A stretch of 64,000 bases of DNA from NCBI GenBank assembly GCA_965248915.1, contig OZ252216.1, positions 2,356,001 to 2,420,000 on the forward strand. Direction: 5' to 3'. The notes beneath the pieces are model-generated. The model saw only the letters and a program-made list of their open reading frames with translations. It was not told the DNA's origin and searched no databases. Shown piece after piece: positions 24,560 through 34,711 of the stretch. Numbering within the stretch: position 1 is the first letter of the stretch; every line of letters starts with the position of its first letter. The position numbers were made by a program, and so were the translations under genes. Source of the stretch: CBDFLA01 sp965248915 (GTDB lineage Bacteria > Pseudomonadota > Alphaproteobacteria > M2410).

Positions 24560-26542
24560 ATGGTGGAAAAAAAAGAAAACCCCATTGAGCCATTCAAACA
24601 GGCCATTACACAGACCGTTCGTTGCATGGCCAACGAACCTGAATTGCCTGTAACTTTTGGGACGGAGCCTCCAGGGATCCGTGCAGGGCGGGTTCGATTG
24701 CCTCTGCCCTCGCGCACCTTGCCACCTGATGAAGTAGCCCTCGTACGCGGCCACGGTGATGCCTATTCACTCCGCCTAGCGCATCATGACGCAGAAATTC
24801 ACAGCCGCCTCTTACCGCAAGGAAGCAATGCACGCGGTATTTTCGAAGCAACAGAACAAGCGCGTGTCGAGGCGATTGGCGCCCTACAAATGAAAGGCGT
24901 AGCCGAAAACCTTGTGAGCGTTGTAGAAAAACGGTGCAAAGATAAGGGGTTCGCAAACCTCGAAAATACCGCTGACGCGCCGTTGGCCGACATTTTGGCC
25001 CTCCTCGTTCGAGAAAAACTTACCGGCGCTGAGCCACCAGATATCGCCAAGGACGCAGTGGACGCGTGGCGTGGTGTCATTGAAGCCAAGGCTGGCAGGG
25101 ACCTCGAAAAACTTACAGAGTCTATCGAATCTCAAGGCGCCTTCGCCAAGATCACGCGCGATATTATTGTCGACCTGGATCTCGGCGACGAGCTTGGCGA
25201 TGACGACGGCGACAGTGACGACGATTCTGACAATGCTGAAACGGAAGACGGTCAAGACAACGAAGCAAGTGAAAAGGAAAGTCCCGAAGCCACCTCCTCA
25301 GAACAAGTAGAGATGGGTGAAGGTGAGGGCGAGGAAGGCGACGAGCAAGTTGTCGAAGTTGACTCCGATGAAATGATTGATGATGCTGACGAAACCAGCG
25401 ACGGCATGCAGCCTTGGCGGCCAGAAAATGCACACGGTCGAAACTCCGAGCCGACCTACAAGGTTTACACGTCGAAGTACGACGAAACACTGACCGCTGA
25501 AGACCTGTGTGACCTGGAAGAACTCACCAGGCTCCGTCAATATCTCGATCAGCAACTCCAGCAAATGCAAGGTGTTGTTGCGAGACTTGCAAACCGACTG
25601 CAACGTCGTCTCCTGGCAAAACAAAATCGCACTTGGGAATTCGATCTTGAAGAAGGAATCCTTGATGCCGCGAGATTGTCTCGCGTCGTCGTCGATCCGG
25701 GCCATCCCTTGTCCTACAAGGTTGAGAAAGACATGAACTTCCGCGACACGGTTGTCACGCTCTTGCTCGACAATTCAGGATCCATGCGCGGCCGTCCCAT
25801 CACCGTCGCGGCCATGTGCGCCGACATCCTTGCCAGGACCTTGGAGCGGTGCAATGTCAAAATCGAAATTCTTGGTTTCACAACACGCGCTTGGAAGGGC
25901 GGTCAGTCGCGCGAAACCTGGCTCGCCGACGGCAAGCCAGCAGGCCCCGGCAGGCTTAATGATTTGCGCCACATCATTTACAAGAAAGCCGATTCGCCTT
26001 GGCGCCGCGCCCGCAAAAACCTAGGACTGATGATGCGCGAAGGGTTGTTGAAAGAAAACATCGACGGTGAAGCTCTCCTTTGGGCCCATCACCGATTGCT
26101 CGCTCGCCCTGAGCAACGCCGCATCCTGATGGTCATCTCCGATGGAGCTCCTGTCGACGACTCGACACTTTCAGTCAATGCCGGAAATTACTTGGAGCGG
26201 CACTTGCGTGAAGTCATCGAACAAATCGAAACACGCTCTCCAGTTGAGTTGATCGCTATTGGCATCGGTCACGATGTCACCCGGTACTATCGCCGTGCCG
26301 TTACCATTGTCGACGCGGAACAATTGGGCGGCGCCATGACTGATAAACTGGCCGAGTTATTCGATGAAGAAGAAAACTCTAGCCCTACAAGACAACCGCA
26401 GCGACCGAGTCCGCAAGGCCTCACGCAGCCTCGCGCATCCACCACAAGTCTGGATCAGATGACCCGAGCAACCTTGCAAAGTGTGCGGGGACCAGCCGCC
26501 AAAGATGGCGGAACGGGATCCCGCCCTGTCCGTGGCACGTGA
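24560..26542 (+). CDS. cobT: Cobaltochelatase subunit CobT
   Basis: A 660-residue CobT, the scaffold partner of CobS in the aerobic cobaltochelatase. The N-terminal part (about 1-205) is the CobT-specific domain. A highly acidic stretch (about 210-280, Asp/Glu runs) follows as in known CobT proteins. The C-terminal von Willebrand A domain has the MIDAS motif LLDNSGSMRG and the later VISDGAPVDD. A Ser/Gln/Arg-rich tail of ~50 residues ends the protein. The ATG is directly after the exported-protein gene. Confidence 0.95.
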   Translation: MVEKKENPIEPFKQAITQTVRCMANEPELPVTFGTEPPGIRAGRVRLPLPSRTLPPDEVALVRGHGDAYSLRLAHHDAEIHSRLLPQGSNARGIFEATEQARVEAIGALQMKGVAENLVSVVEKRCKDKGFANLENTADAPLADILALLVREKLTGAEPPDIAKDAVDAWRGVIEAKAGRDLEKLTESIESQGAFAKITRDIIVDLDLGDELGDDDGDSDDDSDNAETEDGQDNEASEKESPEATSSEQVEMGEGEGEEGDEQVVEVDSDEMIDDADETSDGMQPWRPENAHGRNSEPTYKVYTSKYDETLTAEDLCDLEELTRLRQYLDQQLQQMQGVVARLANRLQRRLLAKQNRTWEFDLEEGILDAARLSRVVVDPGHPLSYKVEKDMNFRDTVVTLLLDNSGSMRGRPITVAAMCADILARTLERCNVKIEILGFTTRAWKGGQSRETWLADGKPAGPGRLNDLRHIIYKKADSPWRRARKNLGLMMREGLLKENIDGEALLWAHHRLLARPEQRRILMVISDGAPVDDSTLSVNAGNYLERHLREVIEQIETRSPVELIAIGIGHDVTRYYRRAVTIVDAEQLGGAMTDKLAELFDEEENSSPTRQPQRPSPQGLTQPRASTTSLDQMTRATLQSVRGPAAKDGGTGSRPVRGT

Positions 26543-26544
26543 CG

Positions 26545-27105
26545 TTAGTTGCCAGGTTTGTATGAGTCCGGAAAATAGTCTCTGACAAATGCACTGTCCG
26601 GCCGATAAGCGTAGCATGAGTTGAGCTGCCCGCTCGCCTCCAAATCCCATTCGCTTTTTTCCTGCGGATCTCTTGATTTTGACCGAGAGGTCCAAACGGC
26701 CTGCAAAGCAGCCGAAGCCATTTGCGCGGCCATGGCAACCAAGTGCGTGCAGCCGTCTCCATGGCCGACCCGTTCATGAATACGTTTGTTGAGCCCAGGC
26801 CCAATGGTCAATCCTGCCAAGGCTTTGAAGTTGGGTTCAACGAAGTGGCAAATCGTGTGAGCGCCGCGGTCCAAAACCGCCTCCGCACCAACGATCTTTA
26901 AGGCATCATCAATGGTAAAACGAAGCCACATATCATGAACAGGCTCATTTGCTTCCCGGTGCGTGTCGGTCAAATGGTGGGGAAAGGGTTTCACATCGAT
27001 CAAATGACCTTCGATATCGATGTGGCCATCATCGCGCTGGTATGCGTTGATATCGATGGTTCGCGTATGAATGAGGGCGCGCTCATTTGGCGTCGATAGT
27101 GGCAT
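26545..27105 (-). CDS. DUF2889 domain protein
   Basis: A 186-residue protein matching the DUF2889 pattern: RTIDINAYQRDDGHIDIEGHL near the start, then KPFPHH, MWLRFTIDD, the C/H-bearing AHTICHF and GCTHLVAM. The function of DUF2889 is not established; members often sit near degradation or acyl-CoA genes. It is convergent with cobT (2 bases between stops) and shares its orientation with the dienelactone hydrolase. No membrane segment or signal peptide is seen. Confidence 0.82.
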   Translation of the reverse strand: MPLSTPNERALIHTRTIDINAYQRDDGHIDIEGHLIDVKPFPHHLTDTHREANEPVHDMWLRFTIDDALKIVGAEAVLDRGAHTICHFVEPNFKALAGLTIGPGLNKRIHERVGHGDGCTHLVAMAAQMASAALQAVWTSRSKSRDPQEKSEWDLEASGQLNSCYAYRPDSAFVRDYFPDSYKPGN

Positions 27106-27145
27106 GTCTGTCTCCCTTACCGAAAAGCTCTTTGGCTTTTTGCGG

Positions 27146-27961
27146 TCAATTTAGATGAGTGTCTAGAAATTCCTGTGTTCGCTCCCAGGCCAGTTTCGCA
27201 TCTTCCTCGTCATACCGAGCCGTTGTCGGGTTTGCGAAAGCATGATCTGCCTCGTACCAATGAATTGTTGCTGGCTTGCCAGCCTCTAACAAGGCCGTTT
27301 CAAATCCGTTAACCATTTTCTCATTAATCCGCGTGTCACGGGTCCCAAAATGACCAAGCACAGGCCCAACAAGGGGCGATAGATCTTCAACCGATTTCTC
27401 GACATCACCGTAGTAGATAACTGTTGCATCCACCGGCGCGGCAAGGCTCGCATTGAGCGACCAAGACCCACCAAAACACCAACCGCAAACTCCAAGCTTT
27501 TCCGTCGTTGCTTCATGCGCCCGCAACCAGGACATCCAACTCGTCAGCGTCGCCGTCGCCTCCGCTTCTATTACGTTACGCATGGTAAATCCGGCGGTCG
27601 CCGGATCGCTCGCAACAACACCGCCGTATAAGTCGACAGCCAAGGCAACATATCCTGCATCGGCAAAAACTTGTGCCATCGCCTTGATGTGGTCGTTAAG
27701 TCCCCACCACTCGTGAATGAGAAGAACAGCTGGAGCAGGAACTTGTGCCGGCATGGCAATGGTGGCAGTGACCTCTCGCCCGTCGGTGGTAGCAATAGTT
27801 TGCGTCGCCAGCCCACTTGCAACCTCTTGTGCCAACAACGGCTCAGACAAGAGGCTCGCAATTGGGATCGAAGCCGCACCCTTCAAGACCGTGCGTCGGT
27901 CCAGGGCTGAAAGTCCGCCCTGTTTGATTTCCGGTTCTTTCTTGTTCTTTGTATGGCTCAT
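27146..27961 (-). CDS. Dienelactone hydrolase family protein, Tat-exported
   Basis: A 271-residue alpha/beta hydrolase of the dienelactone hydrolase family. The N-terminus has a twin-arginine motif (LDRRTVLKGAA) and a hydrophobic stretch ending before AQEVASG, so it should be exported folded by Tat. The catalytic cysteine is in VCGWCFGGS, the acid in GTRDTRIN and the histidine in DHAFANP. ATG 27961 is chosen because GAGG lies 6 bases upstream. Genuine dienelactone hydrolases are cytoplasmic; this exported form probably cleaves another ester or lactone. Substrate unknown. Confidence 0.88.
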   Translation of the reverse strand: MSHTKNKKEPEIKQGGLSALDRRTVLKGAASIPIASLLSEPLLAQEVASGLATQTIATTDGREVTATIAMPAQVPAPAVLLIHEWWGLNDHIKAMAQVFADAGYVALAVDLYGGVVASDPATAGFTMRNVIEAEATATLTSWMSWLRAHEATTEKLGVCGWCFGGSWSLNASLAAPVDATVIYYGDVEKSVEDLSPLVGPVLGHFGTRDTRINEKMVNGFETALLEAGKPATIHWYEADHAFANPTTARYDEEDAKLAWERTQEFLDTHLN

Positions 27962-28048
27962 GTCTCGCCTCACTAACGTCGAGATTGTGCGTGAACGTAA
28001 GATGTGTTCCGATTGATCTTAGTCTGTCTGCGACCGATGGAAACTGCA

Positions 28049-29071
28049 ATGCTAAAATCAACTCTCCGGCGCATGTGCGCTCTCATTTCCCTGGCCATTT
28101 TCTTGGTGGCCTGCGACCAACTGGCTGCAAAGGGCAAGAACCCAGACCAAGTCGTCTCACCTTACGCCATTCAGGTTTATGGGACGCCGGTCCTTCTGAA
28201 CCCCGACGACGTAGATGCTGACCAGATCGGACAACTCATTTTCCGCGGGGGCATCGAGATTACGTCGCCCGAGAAGCGTTTTGGGGGTCTATCTGGATTG
28301 ATTGTGTCTCCAAATGGCGAGCGCTTTCTTGCTGTCTCAGACAAAGGCCACTGGGTTCGGGGATCGCTTGGTTATGAAGATGCTGCACTCTCAAGTGTCT
28401 TCGGTGTTGAACTTGCACCAATGTTAGATCAAGACGGCGCCTCAGTGATCGACAAAGCCTGGGCCGACGCAGAAGCCCTAGTTGGTTCTATAGACGGAAA
28501 GGTCCTGGTCGCATTTGAAAGGAACCACCGCGTCTGGGCTTACGACCTCACGGTCAATAATTTCGCAGCACGTCCAACGCCGGTCACAATGCCCGCCTCT
28601 GTTTCTCAAATTCCTTCAAACGGCGGCCTCGAGGCTGTGGCCAAGCTCGAAGACGGATCATCAATCGTCGCGTTTTCTGAAAGAGGTCTCAATGACCAAG
28701 GACACATCCTTGGCTGGATCCAAGGCAGCAACGGATCAAAGGAATTGAGCCTCGTCGCAAACGAACCTTACAACCCAACAGATCTTGCGCGTCTTCATTC
28801 CGGCGACATTTTGGTGCTGGAGCGTCGGTTCTCATTGGTCGGCGGGGTCGGCATGGCGCTGCGTCGGATTAAGAGCCAAGACCTCGAACCAAACACTGTG
28901 ATTGAGGCAGACATGCTCGCTGAAATTTCAGCGCCCTACACCATAGACAATATGGAAGGGTTGGCGGTTCGCCAAACCGACGATGGTCGCACATTGATCT
29001 ATGTCGTTTCCGACGACAATTTCAATCCACTTCAGCGAACAATACTCATGATGTTTGAATTGAAATCGTAG
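28049..29071 (+). CDS. Esterase-like-activity-of-phytase family lipoprotein
   Basis: A 340-residue exported lipoprotein. The signal peptide LISLAIFLVAC ends in a lipobox whose cysteine would be lipidated. The mature part shows the phytase-esterase-like beta-propeller pattern (FGGLSGLIVSPNGERFLAVSDKGHW early, then GGLEAVAKLEDG and DNMEGLAVRQTDDGRT late), as in PF13449 proteins. Enzymatic activity is not established for most members. ATG 28037 and an earlier frame are possible, but ATG 28049 places the signal peptide correctly. Divergent from the dienelactone hydrolase gene. Confidence 0.82.
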   Translation: MLKSTLRRMCALISLAIFLVACDQLAAKGKNPDQVVSPYAIQVYGTPVLLNPDDVDADQIGQLIFRGGIEITSPEKRFGGLSGLIVSPNGERFLAVSDKGHWVRGSLGYEDAALSSVFGVELAPMLDQDGASVIDKAWADAEALVGSIDGKVLVAFERNHRVWAYDLTVNNFAARPTPVTMPASVSQIPSNGGLEAVAKLEDGSSIVAFSERGLNDQGHILGWIQGSNGSKELSLVANEPYNPTDLARLHSGDILVLERRFSLVGGVGMALRRIKSQDLEPNTVIEADMLAEISAPYTIDNMEGLAVRQTDDGRTLIYVVSDDNFNPLQRTILMMFELKS

Positions 29072-29080
29072 CCATGTACC

Positions 29081-29770
29081 TTACGCGCCACCATAGCCGG
29101 GCATCGGTTTAATGGATTTGCGGAGCAAAAAATACGGTGCGAGCAAGACGCCAGCGATGGCAGACTTGATCACAAAATCACTCACCATCTTCGGCATCCA
29201 AACCTCGCCCAATCCCCAATTTGCAACTGGGTGAAAGATGATGACGTAGACGGCACTGGCCCAAATGATGGAAATGAGCGGTGCACCCCACCAAGTCCGG
29301 CCGCGTGTCTTATCGAACACGTTGATATTCACCAATTGGGCCAAGCCAAAGGCAACGAGAAAGGCAACGGACACTTGTGCCGGGGGAAAGGCGCTTTCGC
29401 CACCACCCTCACCAAATCGAATGAGGATAATCGAGACCAACAAACCCAAGACAACCCAACTCGCCAAGACCTGCGCAAGCGCATAGATCGGTCCAAATCG
29501 ACGGTTGGTTAAATTCGCTGCAAAGAACGCAAGCGGCAAAAGCATGTGCCCGAAGGTCAGCCAATATCCAGGATTCCAAGCCCACATGTTTGGCGAGAAG
29601 AAATCGAACGAAGTGACAGCTTCATTTTTGTAAAGAAAAGCGGCTGAGAGAATTGTAACGGTCAACGTTACCGGAAGAACCAACCGCATAACTGCTCTGG
29701 CAATTTTCCACGCACGCTTACTCAAGGGCTCGCGCGGTGCATCGAACGGCTGCGCCATTACAGAATGCAT
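29081..29770 (-). CDS. VUT family membrane transporter (YhhQ-like, possible queuosine-precursor uptake)
   Basis: A 229-residue polytopic membrane protein with about six helices. The segment ANLTNRRFGPIYALAQVL followed by hydrophobic helices resembles the signature of the VUT family, whose best-known member YhhQ imports queuosine precursors. A long hydrophobic N-terminal part is present. GGGAG stands 6 bases before the ATG at 29770. Substrate cannot be inferred from context: the neighbours are a phytase-like lipoprotein and rpmB. Family assignment is moderately secure, the substrate weak. Confidence 0.6.
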   Translation of the reverse strand: MHSVMAQPFDAPREPLSKRAWKIARAVMRLVLPVTLTVTILSAAFLYKNEAVTSFDFFSPNMWAWNPGYWLTFGHMLLPLAFFAANLTNRRFGPIYALAQVLASWVVLGLLVSIILIRFGEGGGESAFPPAQVSVAFLVAFGLAQLVNINVFDKTRGRTWWGAPLISIIWASAVYVIIFHPVANWGLGEVWMPKMVSDFVIKSAIAGVLLAPYFLLRKSIKPMPGYGGA

Positions 29771-30075
29771 ATTACTCTCCCACCATACTCACTACACAAC
29801 CCTACCCGGGGCAATCTGCCTACGAATGTGCAGACCTTATGCCAACCTCGACCGTCCCGGTTCGATACAAGCTCATGGCCCAAACACCCAAGACCGTGAA
29901 GCGGGGTTAAGTATAGGCGAATTATTGAGCTTGGTTAATGGCCTAGAGATTACGAAAAGTACGGCGTCTAGGTCAGGGCTCCTGCCCATTTGATGTCTTG
30001 CGCTATGGGCAATTGCCATAACAAAAGCGCGCTACCTTTGGCAGCGCGCTCAAATCAATCACAAAACGGAAAGTC
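29771..30075. other. Intergenic region between rpmB and the VUT gene
   Basis: This stretch of 305 bases holds the rpmB terminator at its right end and presumably the promoter of the VUT gene at its left. No protein frame, RNA gene or further repeat is apparent. Confidence 0.5.
30026..30050 (-). terminator. Intrinsic terminator of rpmB
   Basis: On the minus strand AGCGCGCTGCC and GGTAGCGCGCT pair around AAA, with one internal mismatch, followed by TTTGTT. It lies 26 bases after the rpmB stop. Confidence 0.85.
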
Positions 30076-30372
30076 TTAAGATACCGCAGCAGCTTCCTTG
30101 GCCTTTGCGATGTCGCGTTTGATACGCCGAGCTTTCAATGAAAGCTGGTCGTCGCGCGCTTTGATTAAGTATGCATCCAAGCCGCCCATGTGATCCACGG
30201 TCCGAAGCGCCTTGGCGCTGACCTTCATTTTGAAGCCGCGGCCCAAGAGGTCACTGGCCAGTGTGACGTCACACAAATTGGGACGAAACACTCGGCGCGT
30301 CCTATTTTTGGCGTGACTGACATTATTGCCACTCATGACGCCTGTTCCGCTCAATTCACACCGCCGTGCCAT
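30076..30372 (-). CDS. rpmB: 50S ribosomal protein L28
   Basis: A 98-residue L28 protein of the large ribosomal subunit. MARRCELSGTGVMSGNNVSHA is the conserved opening, then KNRTRRVFRPNL and the C-terminal basic helix. GAGG lies upstream of ATG 30372; a longer frame upstream is rejected because it does not match the family. The gene is monocistronic, with its own terminator. Confidence 0.97.
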   Translation of the reverse strand: MARRCELSGTGVMSGNNVSHAKNRTRRVFRPNLCDVTLASDLLGRGFKMKVSAKALRTVDHMGGLDAYLIKARDDQLSLKARRIKRDIAKAKEAAAVS

Positions 30373-30638
30373 GATAATCCTCATTAATTCAGCTAGATTT
30401 CTCTTTCGCCCGGTGCCAGTTGCTCTAGCGACTTCCAGACGAGCGCGCACGTATAAGGTCCACCGCCTAAAAGGTCAAGCACAGTGGGGAATAATTGGCC
30501 GATTCAGCCCCAAAATCCCTCTCAACTGTCTCGATGAGACGCAAAGGCCGGATTTAGCCACATTTCGATCACACTAGCTTCCTAATGGGCCTCCATGATA
30601 ATTTGCCTGATAATGAGTAGCGTAGAGTTGGGAATTGT

Positions 30639-31625
30639 ATGATGAACCGTGGAATCACAAGGAAATGTGCCGTTTTCGCACTGAGTTTGGGGCTCGTTGC
30701 TTCAACCGCCAGCACCGCATTGGCCAAGACCAAAGAAGAAAAGGCCCTGCAAGACGCGCAGGCAAGTGAGATGGCCCCTCAGATGTTGACCTTGTTATCC
30801 AGCACCGACCTTCCCGAAACCGCAGAAGCCGATCAAGCCATCGACATCCAATATGTGGTTTTCTTCGGCGGATTTCATCTAGCAACCCTCGACTTCAAGG
30901 GACGACTCAAAGACGGGATCTATGAAATCAGATCTCAAATCACCACCGAAGGGGTGGCTGACGCATTGCTGCGCACGACCGCACAGGTTGGGTCAAAAGG
31001 AATGCTGTCTTCCGATCGTATTCAACCGGTTTTGTACAATTCAGACATCACCGATAAGAACCAACGCCAACTGGTGGCTGTTGGATATGAAGAAGACCTA
31101 CCCATCAACATCGAGTCATTCCCCCAATACAATCTTGAGCGTTTTCCAGTATCTGAAGATCTGAAACGCGAATCCATTGATCCCGTAACCGCGATTATGC
31201 ACCTCCTCCTCAATGGCGGCACAAGCGCTGACGCGCCTTGCGGCGGGACCGTTCCTGTCTTCGACGGCAGGCGTCGCTACGACATGTTGTTCGAGTTTGT
31301 TGAAATGGACGAAGTCTCAACAGGTCGAAACGGCGCCTACGAAGGTGAAGCCTTGCGGTGTTGGGTCGGGTACAAAAAGGTTGCGGGTTTTAAGCCGCCA
31401 AAGCGCAAAAAACGAAACAGTGATGATGAGAGAAGCGATTGGCCCGAAATCGACATGTGGATCGCCGAGATGGGCGACGGTCAATTCTCAGTTCCCGTGC
31501 GCTTTCAATCCTTAACGTCTTTCGGAGCTGTTGTTGCCCGCGCCGTTAAGGTCGAAATTCACACCCGCACCGAGCTCGCCGGCGATATGTCGGCGCCAAT
31601 GCAACCCATTATCACGCCTCAGTAA
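30639..31625 (+). CDS. DUF3108 domain exported protein
   Basis: A 328-residue protein with a Sec signal peptide (FALSLGLVASTASTALA) and a DUF3108 core: IQYVVFFGGFHLATLDFKG, IRSQITTEGVADALL, and the RRRYDMLFEF and GEALRCWVGYKKVAGF segments, which suggest a periplasmic beta-barrel-like fold. Function is not established. In alphaproteobacteria it commonly sits between rpmB and the SUV3-like helicase, as here. Start could be the first or second of two adjacent ATGs. Confidence 0.85.
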   Translation: MMNRGITRKCAVFALSLGLVASTASTALAKTKEEKALQDAQASEMAPQMLTLLSSTDLPETAEADQAIDIQYVVFFGGFHLATLDFKGRLKDGIYEIRSQITTEGVADALLRTTAQVGSKGMLSSDRIQPVLYNSDITDKNQRQLVAVGYEEDLPINIESFPQYNLERFPVSEDLKRESIDPVTAIMHLLLNGGTSADAPCGGTVPVFDGRRRYDMLFEFVEMDEVSTGRNGAYEGEALRCWVGYKKVAGFKPPKRKKRNSDDERSDWPEIDMWIAEMGDGQFSVPVRFQSLTSFGAVVARAVKVEIHTRTELAGDMSAPMQPIITPQ

Positions 31626-31896
31626 GCGAGATTTCGTGCCTGGCGAAGGGCTGAGGGCGACGGGCCGTCTTGCGGTCTAAGCTGTTGAAACCACAACATT
31701 TTGTGCGTGAACAAAGCGGAAAAATTAACCCGTAAGTGATTCGTTTCCGTTTCGGTCTAGTTCTGTTCTGGTTTCTTAACGGGCATTAACCATAAACACT
31801 TTTCGCATAATCCGAGAGCTTTCGCCTTCTGGCTCCAATCCGGGTTCCGGCTTGAACTGGTTTCCCATCGACGAAAAATGCTCTAAGTGACGTCTT

Positions 31897-34707
31897 ATGG
31901 CACCAAGACGTTCCCGGTCGCCGCGCCGTGACCTCAATACGAAGCTCACTGCGGTTCTCGGCCCCACAAACACAGGCAAGACCCATTACGCGATTGAGCG
32001 AATGCTAGGTCATGAGTCCGGCATGATTGGCCTGCCGCTGCGGCTTTTGGCACGAGAGGTTTATGACCGGATCAAAACGGAAAAGGGCGCCAACGCGGTT
32101 GCGCTCATTACAGGGGAGGAAAAGATCTCCCCACCCCACGCTCGCTACTTCGTGTGCACCGTTGAAGCCATGCCACAAGACCGGCCAGTGAGTTTCCTTG
32201 CCATTGACGAAGTGCAACTTTGTGCTGACCCAGAGCGCGGTCATGTTTTCACAGATCGTCTCCTCCACGCACGCGGTGAACACGAAACCATGTTCCTCGG
32301 TGCAGACACAATGCGTAACCTGCTACGCGAACTCTTGCCCGACATTGAGTTCGTGACCAGGTCGCGGTTTTCTCATTTGTCCTTCGCCGGATCGAAGAAG
32401 ATCAGCCGACTTCCCAGACGCTCCGCTGTCGTCGCATTTTCCGCTGACAACGTATATTCAATCGCCGAGCTGATCCGACGTCACTGCGGCGGTGCCGCCG
32501 TTGTCTTAGGCGCTCTAAGTCCGCGAACACGAAATGCGCAAGTCGAACTCTACCAATCTGGAGAAGTTGACTTCATGGTCGCCACCGACGCCATCGGCAT
32601 GGGGCTCAACATGGATGTCGACCACGTCGCATTTGCCAGTTTGCAGAAGTTCGACGGACGCCGGATAAGGTCTCTAGACGCCTCGGAACTCGCCCAAGTA
32701 GCCGGTCGTGCTGGTCGCTACATGAACGACGGGACATTTGGCACCACTGCAGACGCCGGCACTTTCGATGAAATGATGGTCGAACGCATCGAGAACCATC
32801 GTTTCGACCCCATCCGGGTCCTTCAGTGGCGCAACAATGGCCTGGCCTTCTCCACCATTGACGCCCTTATTGGCAGCCTGGAGGTGGCCTCAGACCGCCA
32901 AGGCCTGGTGCGCACCCGTGACAGTGACGATTTTTTGGCCCTGAGAAGCCTCTCCCAAGACAGCGAAATCCGCCAATTTGCGGCCGGGCCCGCAGCGGTC
33001 AAAACCCTGTGGCAAGTTTGCCAGGTTCCGGACTTTCGCAAGACCATGCATGATGAGCATGTCCGGCTTTTGTCGAACATTTACCAGCACTTAATGGGTC
33101 ATGACGGGGCCATCGATGAGGACTGGCTGGCAGCCCACGTCAACCGCCTAGACCGCACTGAGGGCGACCTGGACACTCTGTCCAACCGCATCGCATTTGT
33201 GCGCACTTGGACCTTTGTTTCCAACAGATCAGGCTGGTTACGTGATCCTATCTATTGGCAGGAGCGCACGCGCGCGATAGAAGACAAATTGTCGGACGCT
33301 CTGCACGAGCGGTTGACCCAGAGATTTATCGACCGACGGACCAGTCTGTTGGTCAAAAGACTGAAGGACAATGTTGCTTTAATGGCTGGCATCAATAGCG
33401 AAGGCGAAGTGACCGTCGAAGGTGAATTCGTCGGACGCCTCAATGGATTTAGATTTCTGCCTGACCCAAGGGTAACGTCTGGCAATGCGCTGGAAGGCAA
33501 GGCCTTGCGCGCCGCCGCCACCAAAGCCCTTGAGCCGGAGATCGCCGCCCGGGCAACACGCCTCATCGAATCACAGCAAAATGCAATTGAGTTGAGAAGC
33601 GACGCCACTCTTTGGTGGGAAGACGGGCAAATCGCACGCCTCAAGGACACAGAAAATGCTCTCGCCCCTGAAATGGAACTCATCGCCGACAGTCTCATGA
33701 CCGCCGCCATGAGAGAGCAGGCTCTGGATCGCCTCAAGAACTGGCGCGACAAATACTTCGAAAATCGCCTTGAACCACTTCTCACGCTCGAACGTGCCGT
33801 CAATGCCCCTGTCAAAGCAGACGACAAAAACGCCCTCACTGGGTTAGCGCGCGGTATTGGCTATCAATTGGTCGAAGCACTCGGCTTCCTTGATCGACCC
33901 AGTGTGCAAGATGACGTCAAATCCCTTGACCAATCCTCGCGCGCTCAGTTGCGCAAACTTGGCGTCCGCTTCGGAGAATTCTCGATCTTCATGCCGGCAC
34001 TCCTCAAACCCAAACCAGCCTCCTTGTTGGTTGTGCTAAAGGCGGTGGTCCAAGGAAAACAAAATGACGGGTCGCCGTTTGACCCAATGACCGCCGGGCT
34101 CACGTCATTGCCGACAGAGAAAAACATCTCCAACGATCACTATTTCGCCGCAGGGTTTCGTCGCTGCGGAGAACGCGCTATTCGCATCGACATGTTGGAG
34201 CGACTTGCCGACATTGTGCGCAGCGAGAAGTCGGCACAAGAAAAGCAGTGGAAAACACGTAACAAATCCAATCGACCCTTCTCCACCTTTCCTGCATTCA
34301 AGGACCGACCCAAGGTAACCCTGCCGAGGGGAGCTTTTGCCTCGACACCAGAAATGATGTCGCTTGTGGGCTGCGGCGGTGAAGACTTCGACAACATTTT
34401 GGGCGCACTTGGATATCGCAAACTGACCTTGCGAGACGATGACAAGGTGGAACACGTTCTTTGGCGTTATCATTTGCCGGCTTCTTCCCGCCCTACGCGC
34501 CAACCAAGTAGAGCCAAGGGTGGCAAGCCGAAAGGCGACACAGGTCGCAAGGTCGGGAATAACGGTCATGCACACAACAAGGCGGCGGGTCAATCCAAAA
34601 CGGCCGCCAAGGGCAAGGGCTCTAAGAGACCCGCAGCTTCGAAACCGAAGCCCAAACCAATCGATCCTGATTCGCCTTTCGCCATTCTGAAAAACCTCAA
34701 GAACTGA
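31897..34707 (+). CDS. SUV3-like RNA helicase (superfamily 2)
   Basis: A 936-residue helicase of the SUV3 type, related to the mitochondrial degradosome helicase. Walker A is GPTNTGKTH, followed by the DEVQ box (AIDEVQLCADPERG). The later motif TDAIGMGLNMDVDHV and the arginine finger region ELAQVAGRAGRY complete the core (about 1-330). The rest is the SUV3 C-terminal region and a Lys/Ala-rich basic tail (about 865-925) suited to RNA binding. The 270 bases upstream hold no gene. An S4-domain gene follows after 4 bases, suggesting joint work on RNA. Confidence 0.92.
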   Translation: MAPRRSRSPRRDLNTKLTAVLGPTNTGKTHYAIERMLGHESGMIGLPLRLLAREVYDRIKTEKGANAVALITGEEKISPPHARYFVCTVEAMPQDRPVSFLAIDEVQLCADPERGHVFTDRLLHARGEHETMFLGADTMRNLLRELLPDIEFVTRSRFSHLSFAGSKKISRLPRRSAVVAFSADNVYSIAELIRRHCGGAAVVLGALSPRTRNAQVELYQSGEVDFMVATDAIGMGLNMDVDHVAFASLQKFDGRRIRSLDASELAQVAGRAGRYMNDGTFGTTADAGTFDEMMVERIENHRFDPIRVLQWRNNGLAFSTIDALIGSLEVASDRQGLVRTRDSDDFLALRSLSQDSEIRQFAAGPAAVKTLWQVCQVPDFRKTMHDEHVRLLSNIYQHLMGHDGAIDEDWLAAHVNRLDRTEGDLDTLSNRIAFVRTWTFVSNRSGWLRDPIYWQERTRAIEDKLSDALHERLTQRFIDRRTSLLVKRLKDNVALMAGINSEGEVTVEGEFVGRLNGFRFLPDPRVTSGNALEGKALRAAATKALEPEIAARATRLIESQQNAIELRSDATLWWEDGQIARLKDTENALAPEMELIADSLMTAAMREQALDRLKNWRDKYFENRLEPLLTLERAVNAPVKADDKNALTGLARGIGYQLVEALGFLDRPSVQDDVKSLDQSSRAQLRKLGVRFGEFSIFMPALLKPKPASLLVVLKAVVQGKQNDGSPFDPMTAGLTSLPTEKNISNDHYFAAGFRRCGERAIRIDMLERLADIVRSEKSAQEKQWKTRNKSNRPFSTFPAFKDRPKVTLPRGAFASTPEMMSLVGCGGEDFDNILGALGYRKLTLRDDDKVEHVLWRYHLPASSRPTRQPSRAKGGKPKGDTGRKVGNNGHAHNKAAGQSKTAAKGKGSKRPAASKPKPKPIDPDSPFAILKNLKN

Positions 34708-34711
34708 CCGC